Shown: positions 56,007 through 64,000 of the stretch, piece by piece
How positions within the stretch are numbered: position 1 is the first letter of the stretch
Layout: each line of letters opens with the position of its first letter
Assembly (NCBI GenBank): GCA_965261475.1
Contig: OZ253454.1
Span: forward strand, 434,001-498,000
Direction of reading: 5' to 3'
Length of the DNA stretch: 64,000 nucleotides
Source: G965261475 sp965261475 [NCBI: bacterium]
GTDB taxonomy: Bacteria; SAR324; XYD2-FULL-50-16
The notes under the pieces: generated by a model
Told to the model about the DNA's origin: nothing
Database searches by the model: none
The model's input: the letters and a program-made list of their open reading frames with translations, nothing else
Position numbers and translations under genes: made by a program

Positions 56007-56737
56007 AACAAGCAATTCAAATAGAAGATTTAACTGTTGCCTATGGAGATAAACCTGCTTTGTGGGATGTAGATTTGAGCATAGATAGAGGCTCGTTAAG
56101 TGCAGTAGTAGGTCCAAACGGAGCTGGAAAATCTACACTTATTAAGGCGATTGCAGGTTTGTTAAAGCCTTTAGCTGGTTCAATAAAAATTCATCATCAA
56201 ACTTCTAAGCGTGTTAATTTAGGCTATGTACCTCAGAAACAAGCTATTAATTGGGATTTTCCTATTGATGTTTTGGATGTAGTTTTGATGGGATTGTATA
56301 GGAAAATTGGCTGGTGTCGTTGGGTAGGCAAAGCAGATAAAAAACTAGCTCTACAAGCTTTAGAAATGGTAGATATGCACGAGATGTATAAAGCTCAAAT
56401 TGCTGATTTATCTGGAGGTCAACAGCAAAGGGTATTTTTGGCAAGGGCGTTGGTACAACAGCCTGAGATTTTTTTGATGGATGAGCCTTTCCAAGGAGTA
56501 GATACTACTACCGAAAATACTATATTTCAAATTCTTCAAGATTTAAAAAAAGATAACAAGACAATCATTGTTGTACACCATGACCTCCACAGTATAGTTA
56601 AAAACTTTGATAGTCTTGTTATGCTAAATGTGCGCCTAATAGCTAGTGGTAAAGTATCTCAAGTTTTTAATGAACAAAATTTAAAACTTGCTTACGGTGG
56701 CAAAATTTCTTATCTTACTCCTGTTTTGGAGCAATAA
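56003..56737 (+). CDS. Metal ABC transporter ATPase (TroB/MntB type)
   Basis: 244 residues. Walker A GPNGAGKSTLIKAI, Q-loop YVPQKQAINWDFPI (the WDFP motif is typical of Mn/Zn ATPases), signature LSGGQQQRVFLARAL and Walker B IFLMDEPFQGVD. H-loop VVHHDL. It overlaps the binding-protein gene by four bases. Confidence 0.92.
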   Translation: MKQAIQIEDLTVAYGDKPALWDVDLSIDRGSLSAVVGPNGAGKSTLIKAIAGLLKPLAGSIKIHHQTSKRVNLGYVPQKQAINWDFPIDVLDVVLMGLYRKIGWCRWVGKADKKLALQALEMVDMHEMYKAQIADLSGGQQQRVFLARALVQQPEIFLMDEPFQGVDTTTENTIFQILQDLKKDNKTIIVVHHDLHSIVKNFDSLVMLNVRLIASGKVSQVFNEQNLKLAYGGKISYLTPVLEQ

Positions 56738-56749
56738 ATACTGCAAACA

Positions 56750-57841
56750 ATGTATTTTGATTATACTACTTTTTATGTTGTCCTAGGCTCTTTGTCAATT
56801 GGTGCTTTGAGTGGTTTGATGAGTGTATATATTGTATTTCGTGGTAGGAGTTTGATTGGTGATGTTATTTCTCATGCCGCATTGCCTGGCATTGCAGCGA
56901 TATTTTTGATTTTAGGTACAAAAAAGATTTACTGGTTACTGTTAGGGGCTATGGGCTCTAGTTTTTTTTCTCTTTGGTTTATACATCAAATCATATCTCA
57001 TAAAAAAGTACAGTTGGACGCTGCCTTTGCTCTAACTTTATCAGTATTTTTTGGCGTAGGCGTATTGCTTTTGAGCTACGCCCAAAAAATAGAAACTTTA
57101 GATCAAGCTGGAATACAAATTTTTCTTTTTGGACAAGCTAGTAGCTTGCTACAATCAGATGTATTCGTGATGATAGGTATTAGCGTTTTTGTGGCAATAG
57201 TTATTTTTCTTTTTTGGAAAGAATGGAAGTTATTGAGTTTTGATACAGAGTATATGACTAGCCAAAGGTTTCCTGTGAGCACTATGAGTTTTTTATTGGA
57301 TTGTTTGCTTATTATATCTATTGTAGTTGGCTTAAAAACTGTAGGTGTGATTTTAATGGCAGCTATGGTGATTGCTCCTGCAGCAGCAGCTAGGCAATGG
57401 AGCTCTTCTTTTTTGTTAGTAACTTTACTAGCAATTCTTTTTGGCGGTTTCGCTGGTGGCACTGGTGCTTTGCTTAGTAGTTTTTGGATCAACACTCCCA
57501 CAGGTCCTATGATTATTTTAATACTCACTCTACTAGTAGTGATTTCTGTATTTTTTGCTCCACATAGAGGGATTTTAGACAAATGGCTCAAACAACAAAA
57601 GAAAAAGAATTTACTTTTGATGCAAATTATTTTACGCAATTTTTACGCTTTATCTTTGCATCATAAAGGTAGATACCATGCACATTCTGAGAAAGTTGTT
57701 GAAAATATGAGTGAGCTTGGACCTTTAAAAAAAGAATTAGAAACTATGCAAAACCTAGGCTGGATCGAACATGTAGAAAAAGAAGAATGGAAGCTGACAA
57801 AAAAGGGCATACAAATCGCCACAAAAAACACTTTTTCATAG
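56750..57841 (+). CDS. Metal ABC transporter permease (TroC type) with winged-helix-like C-terminal tail
   Basis: 363 residues. Residues 1-275 form the usual ABC-3 permease with eight or nine hydrophobic segments, the RGRSLIGDVISHAALPGIA loop and LLMAAMVIAP-like segment (ILMAAMVIAPAAAARQW). After a basic linker (about 279-287) a soluble tail of about 75 residues follows: LLMQIILRNFYAL, SEKVVENMSELGPLKKELETM and GWIEHVEKEEWKLTKKGIQIA. This pattern (helix, HTH-like pair, then a LTxxGxxxA wing end) resembles the DNA-binding half of DtxR/MntR regulators, but no metal-binding dimerisation domain follows. It ends two bases before the second permease gene. Confidence 0.85.
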   Translation: MYFDYTTFYVVLGSLSIGALSGLMSVYIVFRGRSLIGDVISHAALPGIAAIFLILGTKKIYWLLLGAMGSSFFSLWFIHQIISHKKVQLDAAFALTLSVFFGVGVLLLSYAQKIETLDQAGIQIFLFGQASSLLQSDVFVMIGISVFVAIVIFLFWKEWKLLSFDTEYMTSQRFPVSTMSFLLDCLLIISIVVGLKTVGVILMAAMVIAPAAAARQWSSSFLLVTLLAILFGGFAGGTGALLSSFWINTPTGPMIILILTLLVVISVFFAPHRGILDKWLKQQKKKNLLLMQIILRNFYALSLHHKGRYHAHSEKVVENMSELGPLKKELETMQNLGWIEHVEKEEWKLTKKGIQIATKNTFS

Positions 57842-57842
57842 T

Positions 57843-58964
57843 ATGCAGTTATTTACTATACCTTTAGACATAGAAGCTTTATTGATAGCTATTCTTGTTT
57901 CTAGTTGTTGTGCTATCATTGGAACTTTTGTTGTTGCCAAAAAAATGTCTATGCTTTCAGATGGCATTAGTCACGCTATTTTATTAGGCATTGTGTTGTC
58001 TTTTTTATTAACTAAAAACCTATCTTCTCCATTTTTATTTGTGGGTGCTGTGTTGAGTGGAGTTATTTTATCTTTTTTGGTAGAATTTTTTCGTGCTACT
58101 AAACTTTTGAGTTATGACACAGCGTTAGGGTTATTTTTTCCTTTTTTCTTTAGTGTAGGAGTTTTGCTTATTGCTCGTTATGCTAATAGCGTACATTTAG
58201 ATATAGATGCAGTAATTTTAGGAGAGCTAGCCTATGCACCTTTCCAAAGATTAGAGGTTTTTGGCTATGATATAGGGTCTAAATCTCTTATTTTTATGAT
58301 GATTATTTTTATTATTTTAATTGTAGTACTTTGTTTTTTTTATAAAGAATTTTTTCTTTTTTGTTTTGATAGCAACCTAGCTAAAATACTCGGATTCCCA
58401 CCACAAGTTTTTCGTTATGCGTTAGTATTACTACTTTCTATTACTGTTGTAGGCTCTTTTGAAGCTGTAGGCTCTATTTTGGTAGTGGCTTTGCTAGTGG
58501 TTCCTCCCGTTAGTGCTGTAATGTTGACAGAATCTTTTCGCTCTGTTTTGATTTTATCTACAATCATTGGTATTGTTTTTTCTATTTTAGGTTTTTATGC
58601 AGCTTTTTATTTTGATGTGATTATTTCTGGTATGATTAGCAGTTTATTAGGGTTGTTTTTCTTTTTTGTGCTACTCTTTAACCCTCGCTCTGGTATCATT
58701 TTTCGTCTGTTGCAAAATAAACAAAGAAAAATAAATAATAATATATTTTTAATGTTAGTCCATCTTTCTCAACATGCTGGTACTAGTAGAGAAAACGAGG
58801 AGTGCAATCAAAAAAAAATTGCCAAGCATTTATTCTGGAAAAAAAGCGAAGTTAGAAAAATTATTCGCTTAGCTATTCAAAAAAAATTCCTTTATTTAAA
58901 AGGCAATGTTTTGAACTTAAGTGAACATGGAAAACAAAAAGCCAAAGAGCTTACAGAATTTTAA
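57843..58964 (+). CDS. Metal ABC transporter permease (TroD type) with winged-helix-like C-terminal tail
   Basis: 373 residues. Residues 1-285 are an ABC-3 permease: MLSDGISHAILLGIVL loop, FEAVGSILVVALLVVPP, and the RSGIIF C-terminal end. A soluble tail (about 292-370) follows: NNIFLMLVHLSQHA, then QKKIAKHLFWKKSEVRKIIRLA and GNVLNLSEHGKQKAKEL, again helix-HTH-wing in style. Both permeases of one operon having such tails is notable. Overlaps the next gene by about 38 bases. Confidence 0.85.
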   Translation: MQLFTIPLDIEALLIAILVSSCCAIIGTFVVAKKMSMLSDGISHAILLGIVLSFLLTKNLSSPFLFVGAVLSGVILSFLVEFFRATKLLSYDTALGLFFPFFFSVGVLLIARYANSVHLDIDAVILGELAYAPFQRLEVFGYDIGSKSLIFMMIIFIILIVVLCFFYKEFFLFCFDSNLAKILGFPPQVFRYALVLLLSITVVGSFEAVGSILVVALLVVPPVSAVMLTESFRSVLILSTIIGIVFSILGFYAAFYFDVIISGMISSLLGLFFFFVLLFNPRSGIIFRLLQNKQRKINNNIFLMLVHLSQHAGTSRENEECNQKKIAKHLFWKKSEVRKIIRLAIQKKFLYLKGNVLNLSEHGKQKAKELTEF

Positions 58965-60237
58965 TCACAAACTATTCGCCCCAGCTGATCTACAAACTAT
59001 TCAAAAACTCGCTTTTCATAGGGTATTTGAGCCGTTTGAAATTAGCATGGCACTCACATTAGTTAAGAAAACAAAGGTTAAAATAGAAGAACAAATTACT
59101 CCTGTTTTTAAAAAAACTGCTTTTATTAGAAAAGGACTATTAGCGAGTAAAGATAAAATTCAATTAGCCTTCCACAAGACAAAAAATCAGTTATTACATC
59201 GGACGACCTATGCTAAACAGGATAGAGGTAAAACTTTTGATCATTTAAAAAAAAATTATTATCAAGCAGAAGTCAAAGTAAGAGATATTTTTTTTATACA
59301 GTTTGATAAAGTACTTTCTTTAGTTTTCGAAAGAAAGTTTGAAACCTTAATAATTGCTAGAGCAAAAAAAGTTTTAGGTATTAATTTAAAAAATATCGTA
59401 GATATTCAAAGGTTAAATCGTAATCAAAGGGCTATTCTTTTAAATAATATGTATCCTTTTGATCTCAATAGTATTGGAAAAATTAAAAAAAATATTAACC
59501 AAGTATCTAATATTTTGTTAGGATTAGTGGTCGCAAGCAACATTCCCTTAACAGGCATGACGGTCAATATGATTACCACCATTAAAACCATCGTGTATTT
59601 GTCTAATAGGTTACATCTACTCTCTAGTATTTACGGATATCCTATTATCTGCAAAGAAGCTGTATTTGTAGTTTCTACAAAAATTATTAGCTCTATTATA
59701 GATTATGAGAATAACAAAGAGCACCAACCTTTAAATCCGGCAGTGATCAGAGAGCTGTACATATACACTATGAACTCTGATCTCTTAACACTACTCAAAA
59801 AATCAACTATTAAAGACCTCTATATTTCTGTACCTTTTGTAGGAAGTTTATCTTTAGCAAAGATTACTCTAGACGAGCAAAGTATTACTAAACTAACTCT
59901 GCAATTGGTTTGTGATTATTTTGATTTTTGCGAGTTAGCTACAAAATACACTCTTACAAAACTAGAGCAAGAATTAAAAATTTGGAGCACTATTTATAGC
60001 GTACAAAAAAAACAAGGACAACTAGCAAAGGAGTTAAAAAAAATTACTGAAACAGATGACAAAGATCCTCAAAATTTTATAAATAAAATGTGGAAAAAGT
60101 TCAAAAACTTTGAGATGAAAGAGCAACTTGTTTTAGAAAAAATCCATAACAAAGCACAAAAAATGTATTATTGGTGGGTAGCAAATCCAATGAAAGATTT
60201 AGCAGAATATCCAAACTCCGATTCTGATGAAAAATAA
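58927..60237 (+). CDS. Unrecognised protein, possibly distantly EcsC-like
   Basis: 436 residues from the ATG at 58927; a GTG six bases upstream is an alternative. No signal peptide. A basic N-terminal half (about 50-170), including RGKTFDHLKKNYYQAEVKV, precedes a weakly hydrophobic stretch at about 195-245 (SNIPLTGMTVNMITTIKTIVYL, SIYGYPIICKEAV) that recalls EcsC-family proteins, though I would not assign it firmly. The C-terminus is charged (PNSDSDEK). It overlaps the permease gene by about 38 bases and the thioesterase gene by 11, so it is part of this operon. Function unknown. Confidence 0.6.
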   Translation: MENKKPKSLQNFNHKLFAPADLQTIQKLAFHRVFEPFEISMALTLVKKTKVKIEEQITPVFKKTAFIRKGLLASKDKIQLAFHKTKNQLLHRTTYAKQDRGKTFDHLKKNYYQAEVKVRDIFFIQFDKVLSLVFERKFETLIIARAKKVLGINLKNIVDIQRLNRNQRAILLNNMYPFDLNSIGKIKKNINQVSNILLGLVVASNIPLTGMTVNMITTIKTIVYLSNRLHLLSSIYGYPIICKEAVFVVSTKIISSIIDYENNKEHQPLNPAVIRELYIYTMNSDLLTLLKKSTIKDLYISVPFVGSLSLAKITLDEQSITKLTLQLVCDYFDFCELATKYTLTKLEQELKIWSTIYSVQKKQGQLAKELKKITETDDKDPQNFINKMWKKFKNFEMKEQLVLEKIHNKAQKMYYWWVANPMKDLAEYPNSDSDEK

Positions 60238-60640
60238 TTTTAATATCAAAGTCCGTATTTATTACGAAGACACTGACTCTGGAGGTGTGGTGTACCATGC
60301 AAATTATTTAAAATTTTTAGAAAGAGCTAGAACAGAATGGTTTCGTAAAGCTGGTATTACACAATCTGTTTTACGAAAAGCACAAAATATTGTTTTTGTA
60401 GTTAGTAGTTTAAAAATTCAGTATCATAAGCCAGCTAGTTTAGACGACGAATTAATTGTTGATTTTAGAGTTGTAAAGCTCAGGAACTGCTCTATTCTTT
60501 GCAAGCAAGAAATACAAAAAGAACAAGAGCGATTGGTGAGTAGTGAAATTTTAATTGCTTGTATTGATCTTAAAAATCATTTACCACAAAAAATACCTCA
60601 AAAAATTTTACAAGCATTTGGTATGTTTGAAAATATCTAG
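60227..60640 (+). CDS. YbgC-like acyl-CoA thioesterase (hotdog fold)
   Basis: 137 residues. RIYYEDTDSGGVVYHANYLKFLERAR holds the active-site Asp17 and the DTDSGGVVYHANY signature of the 4-hydroxybenzoyl-CoA thioesterase/YbgC family. KIQYHKPASLDDEL is also typical. YbgC hydrolyses short acyl-CoAs and is often linked to tol-pal, which is not in this window. It overlaps the upstream 436-residue gene by 11 bases. Confidence 0.85.
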   Translation: MKNNFNIKVRIYYEDTDSGGVVYHANYLKFLERARTEWFRKAGITQSVLRKAQNIVFVVSSLKIQYHKPASLDDELIVDFRVVKLRNCSILCKQEIQKEQERLVSSEILIACIDLKNHLPQKIPQKILQAFGMFENI

Positions 60641-60669
60641 TTCAATACCTTATTGCACTAGTAATTCTC

Positions 60670-60699
60670 TTGTCAACATTTTGTAAAATTATCTATAAT
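60670..60699 (+). promoter_or_regulatory. Predicted promoter upstream of the BCCT transporter gene
   Basis: A -35 TTGTCA (60670-60675) and a consensus -10 TATAAT (60694-60699) are 18 bases apart. This leaves a leader of about 210 bases before the transporter start. I find no gene, terminator or riboswitch in the rest of the 276-base gap, which is nearly pure A/T. Confidence 0.4.
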
Positions 60700-60916
60700 G
60701 TTTATAGATATCAAGCTCTTTAGTTTGACTACGTATAAAAATATCGAGTAGTATTGATTTATTTTTTATATTAGTACGCAGATATTATACATTTTTTTTG
60801 TTGTATTTTTGTTAAAATATTTTAAATTGAAAATTTTTTTATAAAAAATATTTGCTTTTTTTAAAAGAATTGTATACATTTTCCCATTTAGAAAATTAAT
60901 CTTATAAATTAAAATT

Positions 60917-62440
60917 ATGAAAATAAAAACATCGGAGTCTGGATTTTTATCTATTCAGCCCACAGTCTTCTGGTTTTCTGCTATTGTGATTGTGATTTTT
61001 GTTATCTTTGGAGTAATAGCTAGTAAATCTGTAGGAGGATTGTTTGGTAGTATGCTGGGTTTGTTAACAAAACAAATTGGTTGGTTTTTTATAGCAGCTG
61101 CTAATGTATTTTTGATCTATTCTGTTTATCTATTTTTTAGTCGTTTTGGCTCTATTAGATTAGGAGGAAAAGATGCAAAACCAGAATTTTCGACACTAAC
61201 TTGGTTCACAATGCTTTTTAGTGCGGGAATGGGTATTGGTTTAGTGTTTTGGAGTGTAGGAGAGCCTATGTGGCATTTTATTGGTCCTCCCAAACTTTTT
61301 GATGGAGTGCTCGCAAACTCTCCGCAAGCTGCACAAACAGCTATGACTATTACTATTTTTCACTGGGGTTTTCATGCATGGGCAATTTACGCTATTATGG
61401 GACTGTCTTTGGCTTATTTTTGCTTTAATAAAGGCTTGCCTTTGACGCCTCGCTCTGCATTTTATCCGCTACTTGGAGATGCTATTTATGGATTTTGGGG
61501 TCATTTGATAGATATTTTAGCTGTCTTTGCTACTTTATTTGGCTTAGCTACTTCTTTAGGATTGGGGGCACAACAAGTCAATGCAGGTCTAACTTACCTT
61601 TTTGGTGTACCTAAAGGGGTATCGGTGCAGATAGTAATTATTGCTGTCATAACTCTAATTGCTATTGTGTCTGTTGTTACGGGGCTAACTAAGGGGATTA
61701 AACTTTTAAGTCAATTCAATACTGCGTTAGCTTTTTTACTTGTAATTTTTGTTTTTCTTATAGGTCCTAGTTTATTTTTATTTGATTCTTTAGGACAAAA
61801 TATTGGCTCTTATCTAGGTAATATTATACCATTAGGTACTTGGACAGAGTCCTACGGAGGAGATGGAGATAGCTGGCAACATAGCTGGACTGTATTTTAT
61901 TGGGCTTGGTGGATTGCCTGGTCACCTTTTGTAGGCTTATTTATAGCTCGTATTTCTAAGGGTAGAACTATTAAACAGTTTATAGGTGGAGTGCTTTTTG
62001 CACCAACTTTGGCAAGCATAGTTTGGTTAACCGCTTTTGGAGGTACTGCGTTATTCCAAGAGTTAAATGGAGCAGGCATTGTAGATGCTGTCAAATCAGA
62101 TGTTTCAACCGCTATGTATGAACTCTTGAGTAATTTACCCTTATCAGGACTGACTTCTTTTCTAGTAATGATAGTGGTAGTTACTTTTTTTGTTACTTCT
62201 TCTGATTCTGGTTCTTTGGTTGTAGATACTATTACATCAGGTGGTAATTTACATGCTCCAGTAGTACAAAGAGTATTTTGGGCTAGTGTAGAGGGTGTAG
62301 TAGCTGCGATTTTGCTTGTATCAGGCGGGCTAGGCGCATTGCAGTCAGGTTCTGTTGTTACTGGTTTCCCTTTTGCTATTATCTTGCTTTTGATGATAGT
62401 ATCTTTACATAAGGGATTGTCTTCGGAAGTACCAAACTAA
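60917..62440 (+). CDS. BCCT-family betaine/choline/carnitine transporter
   Basis: 507 residues with twelve hydrophobic segments. Family signatures: MLFSAGMGIGLVFWSVGEP (the glycine motif of the Na+-coupled betaine carrier BetP), the aromatic-rich WTVFYWAWWIAWSPFVGLF signature and the FFVTSSDSGSLVV segment. There are no long cytoplasmic termini, as in constitutive, not osmosensing, members. It imports a trimethylammonium solute for osmoprotection or as a carbon/nitrogen source. Monocistronic, ending with a terminator region. Confidence 0.92.
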   Translation: MKIKTSESGFLSIQPTVFWFSAIVIVIFVIFGVIASKSVGGLFGSMLGLLTKQIGWFFIAAANVFLIYSVYLFFSRFGSIRLGGKDAKPEFSTLTWFTMLFSAGMGIGLVFWSVGEPMWHFIGPPKLFDGVLANSPQAAQTAMTITIFHWGFHAWAIYAIMGLSLAYFCFNKGLPLTPRSAFYPLLGDAIYGFWGHLIDILAVFATLFGLATSLGLGAQQVNAGLTYLFGVPKGVSVQIVIIAVITLIAIVSVVTGLTKGIKLLSQFNTALAFLLVIFVFLIGPSLFLFDSLGQNIGSYLGNIIPLGTWTESYGGDGDSWQHSWTVFYWAWWIAWSPFVGLFIARISKGRTIKQFIGGVLFAPTLASIVWLTAFGGTALFQELNGAGIVDAVKSDVSTAMYELLSNLPLSGLTSFLVMIVVVTFFVTSSDSGSLVVDTITSGGNLHAPVVQRVFWASVEGVVAAILLVSGGLGALQSGSVVTGFPFAIILLLMIVSLHKGLSSEVPN

Positions 62441-62497
62441 TAAAAAGCTCAAAAAACCCCCTTTCTTTTTAGGAAGGGGTGTCTCTCAAACTATGCT

Positions 62498-62517
62498 AAG
62501 AGCTGAGAGCTCTTTTT
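62498..62517 (+). terminator. Intrinsic terminator after the BCCT gene
   Basis: AAGAGCT (62498-62504) pairs with AGCTCTT (62508-62514) around a GAG loop, with T residues to 62517. A CCCCTT/AAGGGG hairpin (62458-62479) lies just upstream. Confidence 0.65.
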
Positions 62518-62597
62518 CAGCACGGTAACATATCAGGGCGTATTCCAAATATTGCCATACATAAATGGCACACTTATCAATAGCGCTAGCATAACAC

Positions 62598-64000
62598 ATG
62601 GTAAGAAAACAAGTAATGATTCCAAGCTCTAGGGTTGGTTTTTTGTGGAATTGTTTTACTCGCTACAAGTATTACTACCTATTAGGTATGTTTTGTATTT
62701 TTCTTACCAATTACGGGCTAGCCTCTATACCATTATATATTAAGGAGTTTATAGATTTAATAGAAAAAGAAGTATCCTCAGTAGATATTGCATTGTTAAA
62801 AAATTTTTTTTGTGCTTTATCTTTAGTTATTTTTGTGGCGATAACTCGCACTTTATCGCGTATTTTATTCTTTAATACAGCAAGAAAGGTGGAGTTTGAA
62901 CTTAAAAATCAGCTTTTTAACAAAGTTACAAAGCTTGCTAGGAATTACTTTCTAGAAAACCAAACGGGGAAAATCATCTCTCAAATCAATAATGATACTC
63001 TCTGGGTACGGTTGCTTTGTGGTTTTGGAATTATGCAAGTAACCAATGTTATCTTTGCGTTTTCGTTAATTCCTTATAAAATGTGGCAACTTTCTGCTAG
63101 TATCACTTTTTATATCATACTTTCTTTGTTACTAATTTTCTCCTTTATTTATAAAGGGATCTTGCAATCTATGAAATATTATTTAAAGAGAATGCAGGTC
63201 TTGCAATCCCTCTCTAGTAATATTCTCTCTACTTTGAATGGACTAGATATTATTCGCTCTTGTTGTGTGCAAGATTGGAGCAAGCAACAATTCCAAGATA
63301 AAAATGAGGCATTATATCAGTACTCTATCAAAGCTGCTTTTTGTAGAGCGTTATTTTCTCCTTTGCTGAATAATACAGAGACTGTGCTCAAGGTGTTAAT
63401 TTTTTATATGAGTGCAATAATATTTTTTAGAGGAGAGTTTAGTATTGGAGAAATTACCGCTATGATTAGTTATACTGCTTTTCTTACCCCTCCTTTGATG
63501 AGTCTAGGGTGGTTGCTTAATGTTATTTTACAAGGCAGATTAGGATTGCAAAGTGTTATGAGTATTTTAAATCAACCAGATGGTCATCAAAAAATAGAGT
63601 TTCAAAAATTAGATGAGATCAAAGCACAAATGTCTAAGGGAATTTTTATTAAAGATTTATTTTTTGCTTATCCAGAAGCTAGACATAAACAAGTGTTAAA
63701 GAAGATCAATATTACTATCAAAAAGGGTAAAGTGATAGGTATTTTAGGCTCGGTAGGCTCTGGTAAAACCAGCATTGTTCGTTGTTTGAATAAATATTTA
63801 GATGCACCAAGAGGGAGTATTTTTTTCGGCGATTTAGATATCTGCGATATAGATTATCAAATTTTAAGAAAGTTAGTACGCACTGTCAGTCAAGATGCCT
63901 TTTTATTTTCTGATACAATTGCTAATAATATTCTTTTTGGAGCAGATGAAGGCAAAGACCTGACACCAAAGCTGTGGCGACAAGTTTTTAAAAAATCTGC
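62598..64000 (+). CDS. ABC exporter half-transporter (MsbA/MdlB type), cut by window edge
   Basis: Translated from the ATG at 62598 (an in-frame ATG at 62616 is an alternative) the frame stays open to the edge, about 467 residues. Six hydrophobic segments fit a type-I ABC-exporter membrane domain (LGMFCIFLTNYGLASIPLYI, LSLVIFVAITRTLSRILF and later ones). A nucleotide-binding domain follows with Walker A LGSVGSGKTSIVRC and Q-loop VSQDAFLFSDTIANNI. The ABC signature and Walker B lie beyond the window. Related half-transporters move lipids, lipopolysaccharide or peptides; the substrate is unknown. It follows a terminator after the BCCT gene. Confidence 0.85.
   Translation, partial: MVRKQVMIPSSRVGFLWNCFTRYKYYYLLGMFCIFLTNYGLASIPLYIKEFIDLIEKEVSSVDIALLKNFFCALSLVIFVAITRTLSRILFFNTARKVEFELKNQLFNKVTKLARNYFLENQTGKIISQINNDTLWVRLLCGFGIMQVTNVIFAFSLIPYKMWQLSASITFYIILSLLLIFSFIYKGILQSMKYYLKRMQVLQSLSSNILSTLNGLDIIRSCCVQDWSKQQFQDKNEALYQYSIKAAFCRALFSPLLNNTETVLKVLIFYMSAIIFFRGEFSIGEITAMISYTAFLTPPLMSLGWLLNVILQGRLGLQSVMSILNQPDGHQKIEFQKLDEIKAQMSKGIFIKDLFFAYPEARHKQVLKKINITIKKGKVIGILGSVGSGKTSIVRCLNKYLDAPRGSIFFGDLDICDIDYQILRKLVRTVSQDAFLFSDTIANNILFGADEGKDLTPKLWRQVFKKS

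Noticed and set aside
60641-60916. A riboswitch or small RNA before the BCCT gene
   Set aside because: The region is nearly pure A/T with no stable stems or conserved aptamer features.

Overview
This window is a gene-dense, very AT-rich stretch of a Gram-negative bacterial chromosome. An outer membrane is implied by LolA, a LolB-like lipoprotein, BamD, a CpoB/YbgF-like protein, the GspD secretin and type II secretion pseudopilins. The three tRNA genes do not encode CCA, and almost no gene start outside an upstream gene carries a recognisable Shine-Dalgarno sequence. The gene set is proteobacteria-like, but I cannot assign a phylum or species from it. Both window ends cut a gene: gspD (minus strand, left edge) and an ABC exporter (plus strand, right edge).

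Layout. 1-2922 (minus): lolA, two unrecognised periplasmic/membrane proteins and the start of gspD. 2988-5243: a PHP phosphoesterase and dnaB. 5419-10742 (minus): a complete branched-chain-amino-acid-type (Liv) ABC importer followed by a hydantoin-racemase-like enzyme. 10952-17589: nth, mfd, a SurA/PpiC-type foldase, aroK and aroB, nearly all overlapping. 17614-22097: a HisJ-type PHP phosphatase, gyrB and an FMN-dependent 2-hydroxy-acid dehydrogenase. 22315-22728: tRNA-Ile(GAU), tRNA-Ala(UGC) and tRNA-Val(GAC), with no rRNA beside them. 22814-27108: infC-rpmI-rplT running directly into the pseudopilin genes gspG-H-I-J-K. 27122-37740: a HexR-like RpiR regulator facing a long sugar-acid operon (a peptide-type ABC importer, an enolase-superfamily dehydratase, RidA, a creatininase-family amidohydrolase, a KDG-type kinase and a KDPG/KDPGal aldolase). 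37815-39483: a decayed IS1595-type transposase next to a DNA methyltransferase with a C-terminal GIY-YIG-like (T5orf172) domain; this is the most clearly accessory spot. 39738-44266: xanthine dehydrogenase (two subunits) and an aldo/keto reductase. 44272-46024: two divergent family-2 glycosyltransferases. 46124-48962 (minus): bamD, cpoB/ybgF-like and dprA. 49039-51702: aconitase. 51737-54231 (minus): a lytic transglycosylase and a LolB-like protein. 54238-60640: a nucleotidyltransferase, a TroABCD-type Mn/Zn importer whose two permeases both end in winged-helix-like tails, an unrecognised protein and a YbgC-like thioesterase. 60917-62440: a BCCT (betaine/choline-type) transporter. 62598-64000: an ABC exporter half-transporter.

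How it fits together. The organism appears to be a heterotroph that imports amino acids, peptide-like or sugar-acid solutes, metals and betaines, and it carries purine and sugar-acid catabolic enzymes. The best-supported regulatory reading is the divergent region 27989-28306. There, two sites resembling the HexR motif (inverted repeat GTAAT-AAA-ATTAC and a close variant) lie inside the predicted promoters of the regulator and of the catabolic operon. Other notable points are the dual permease winged-helix tails, the methyltransferase-GIY-YIG fusion beside an IS remnant, the pseudopilin genes placed behind rplT, and a perfect CRP-type palindrome between two opposing terminators.
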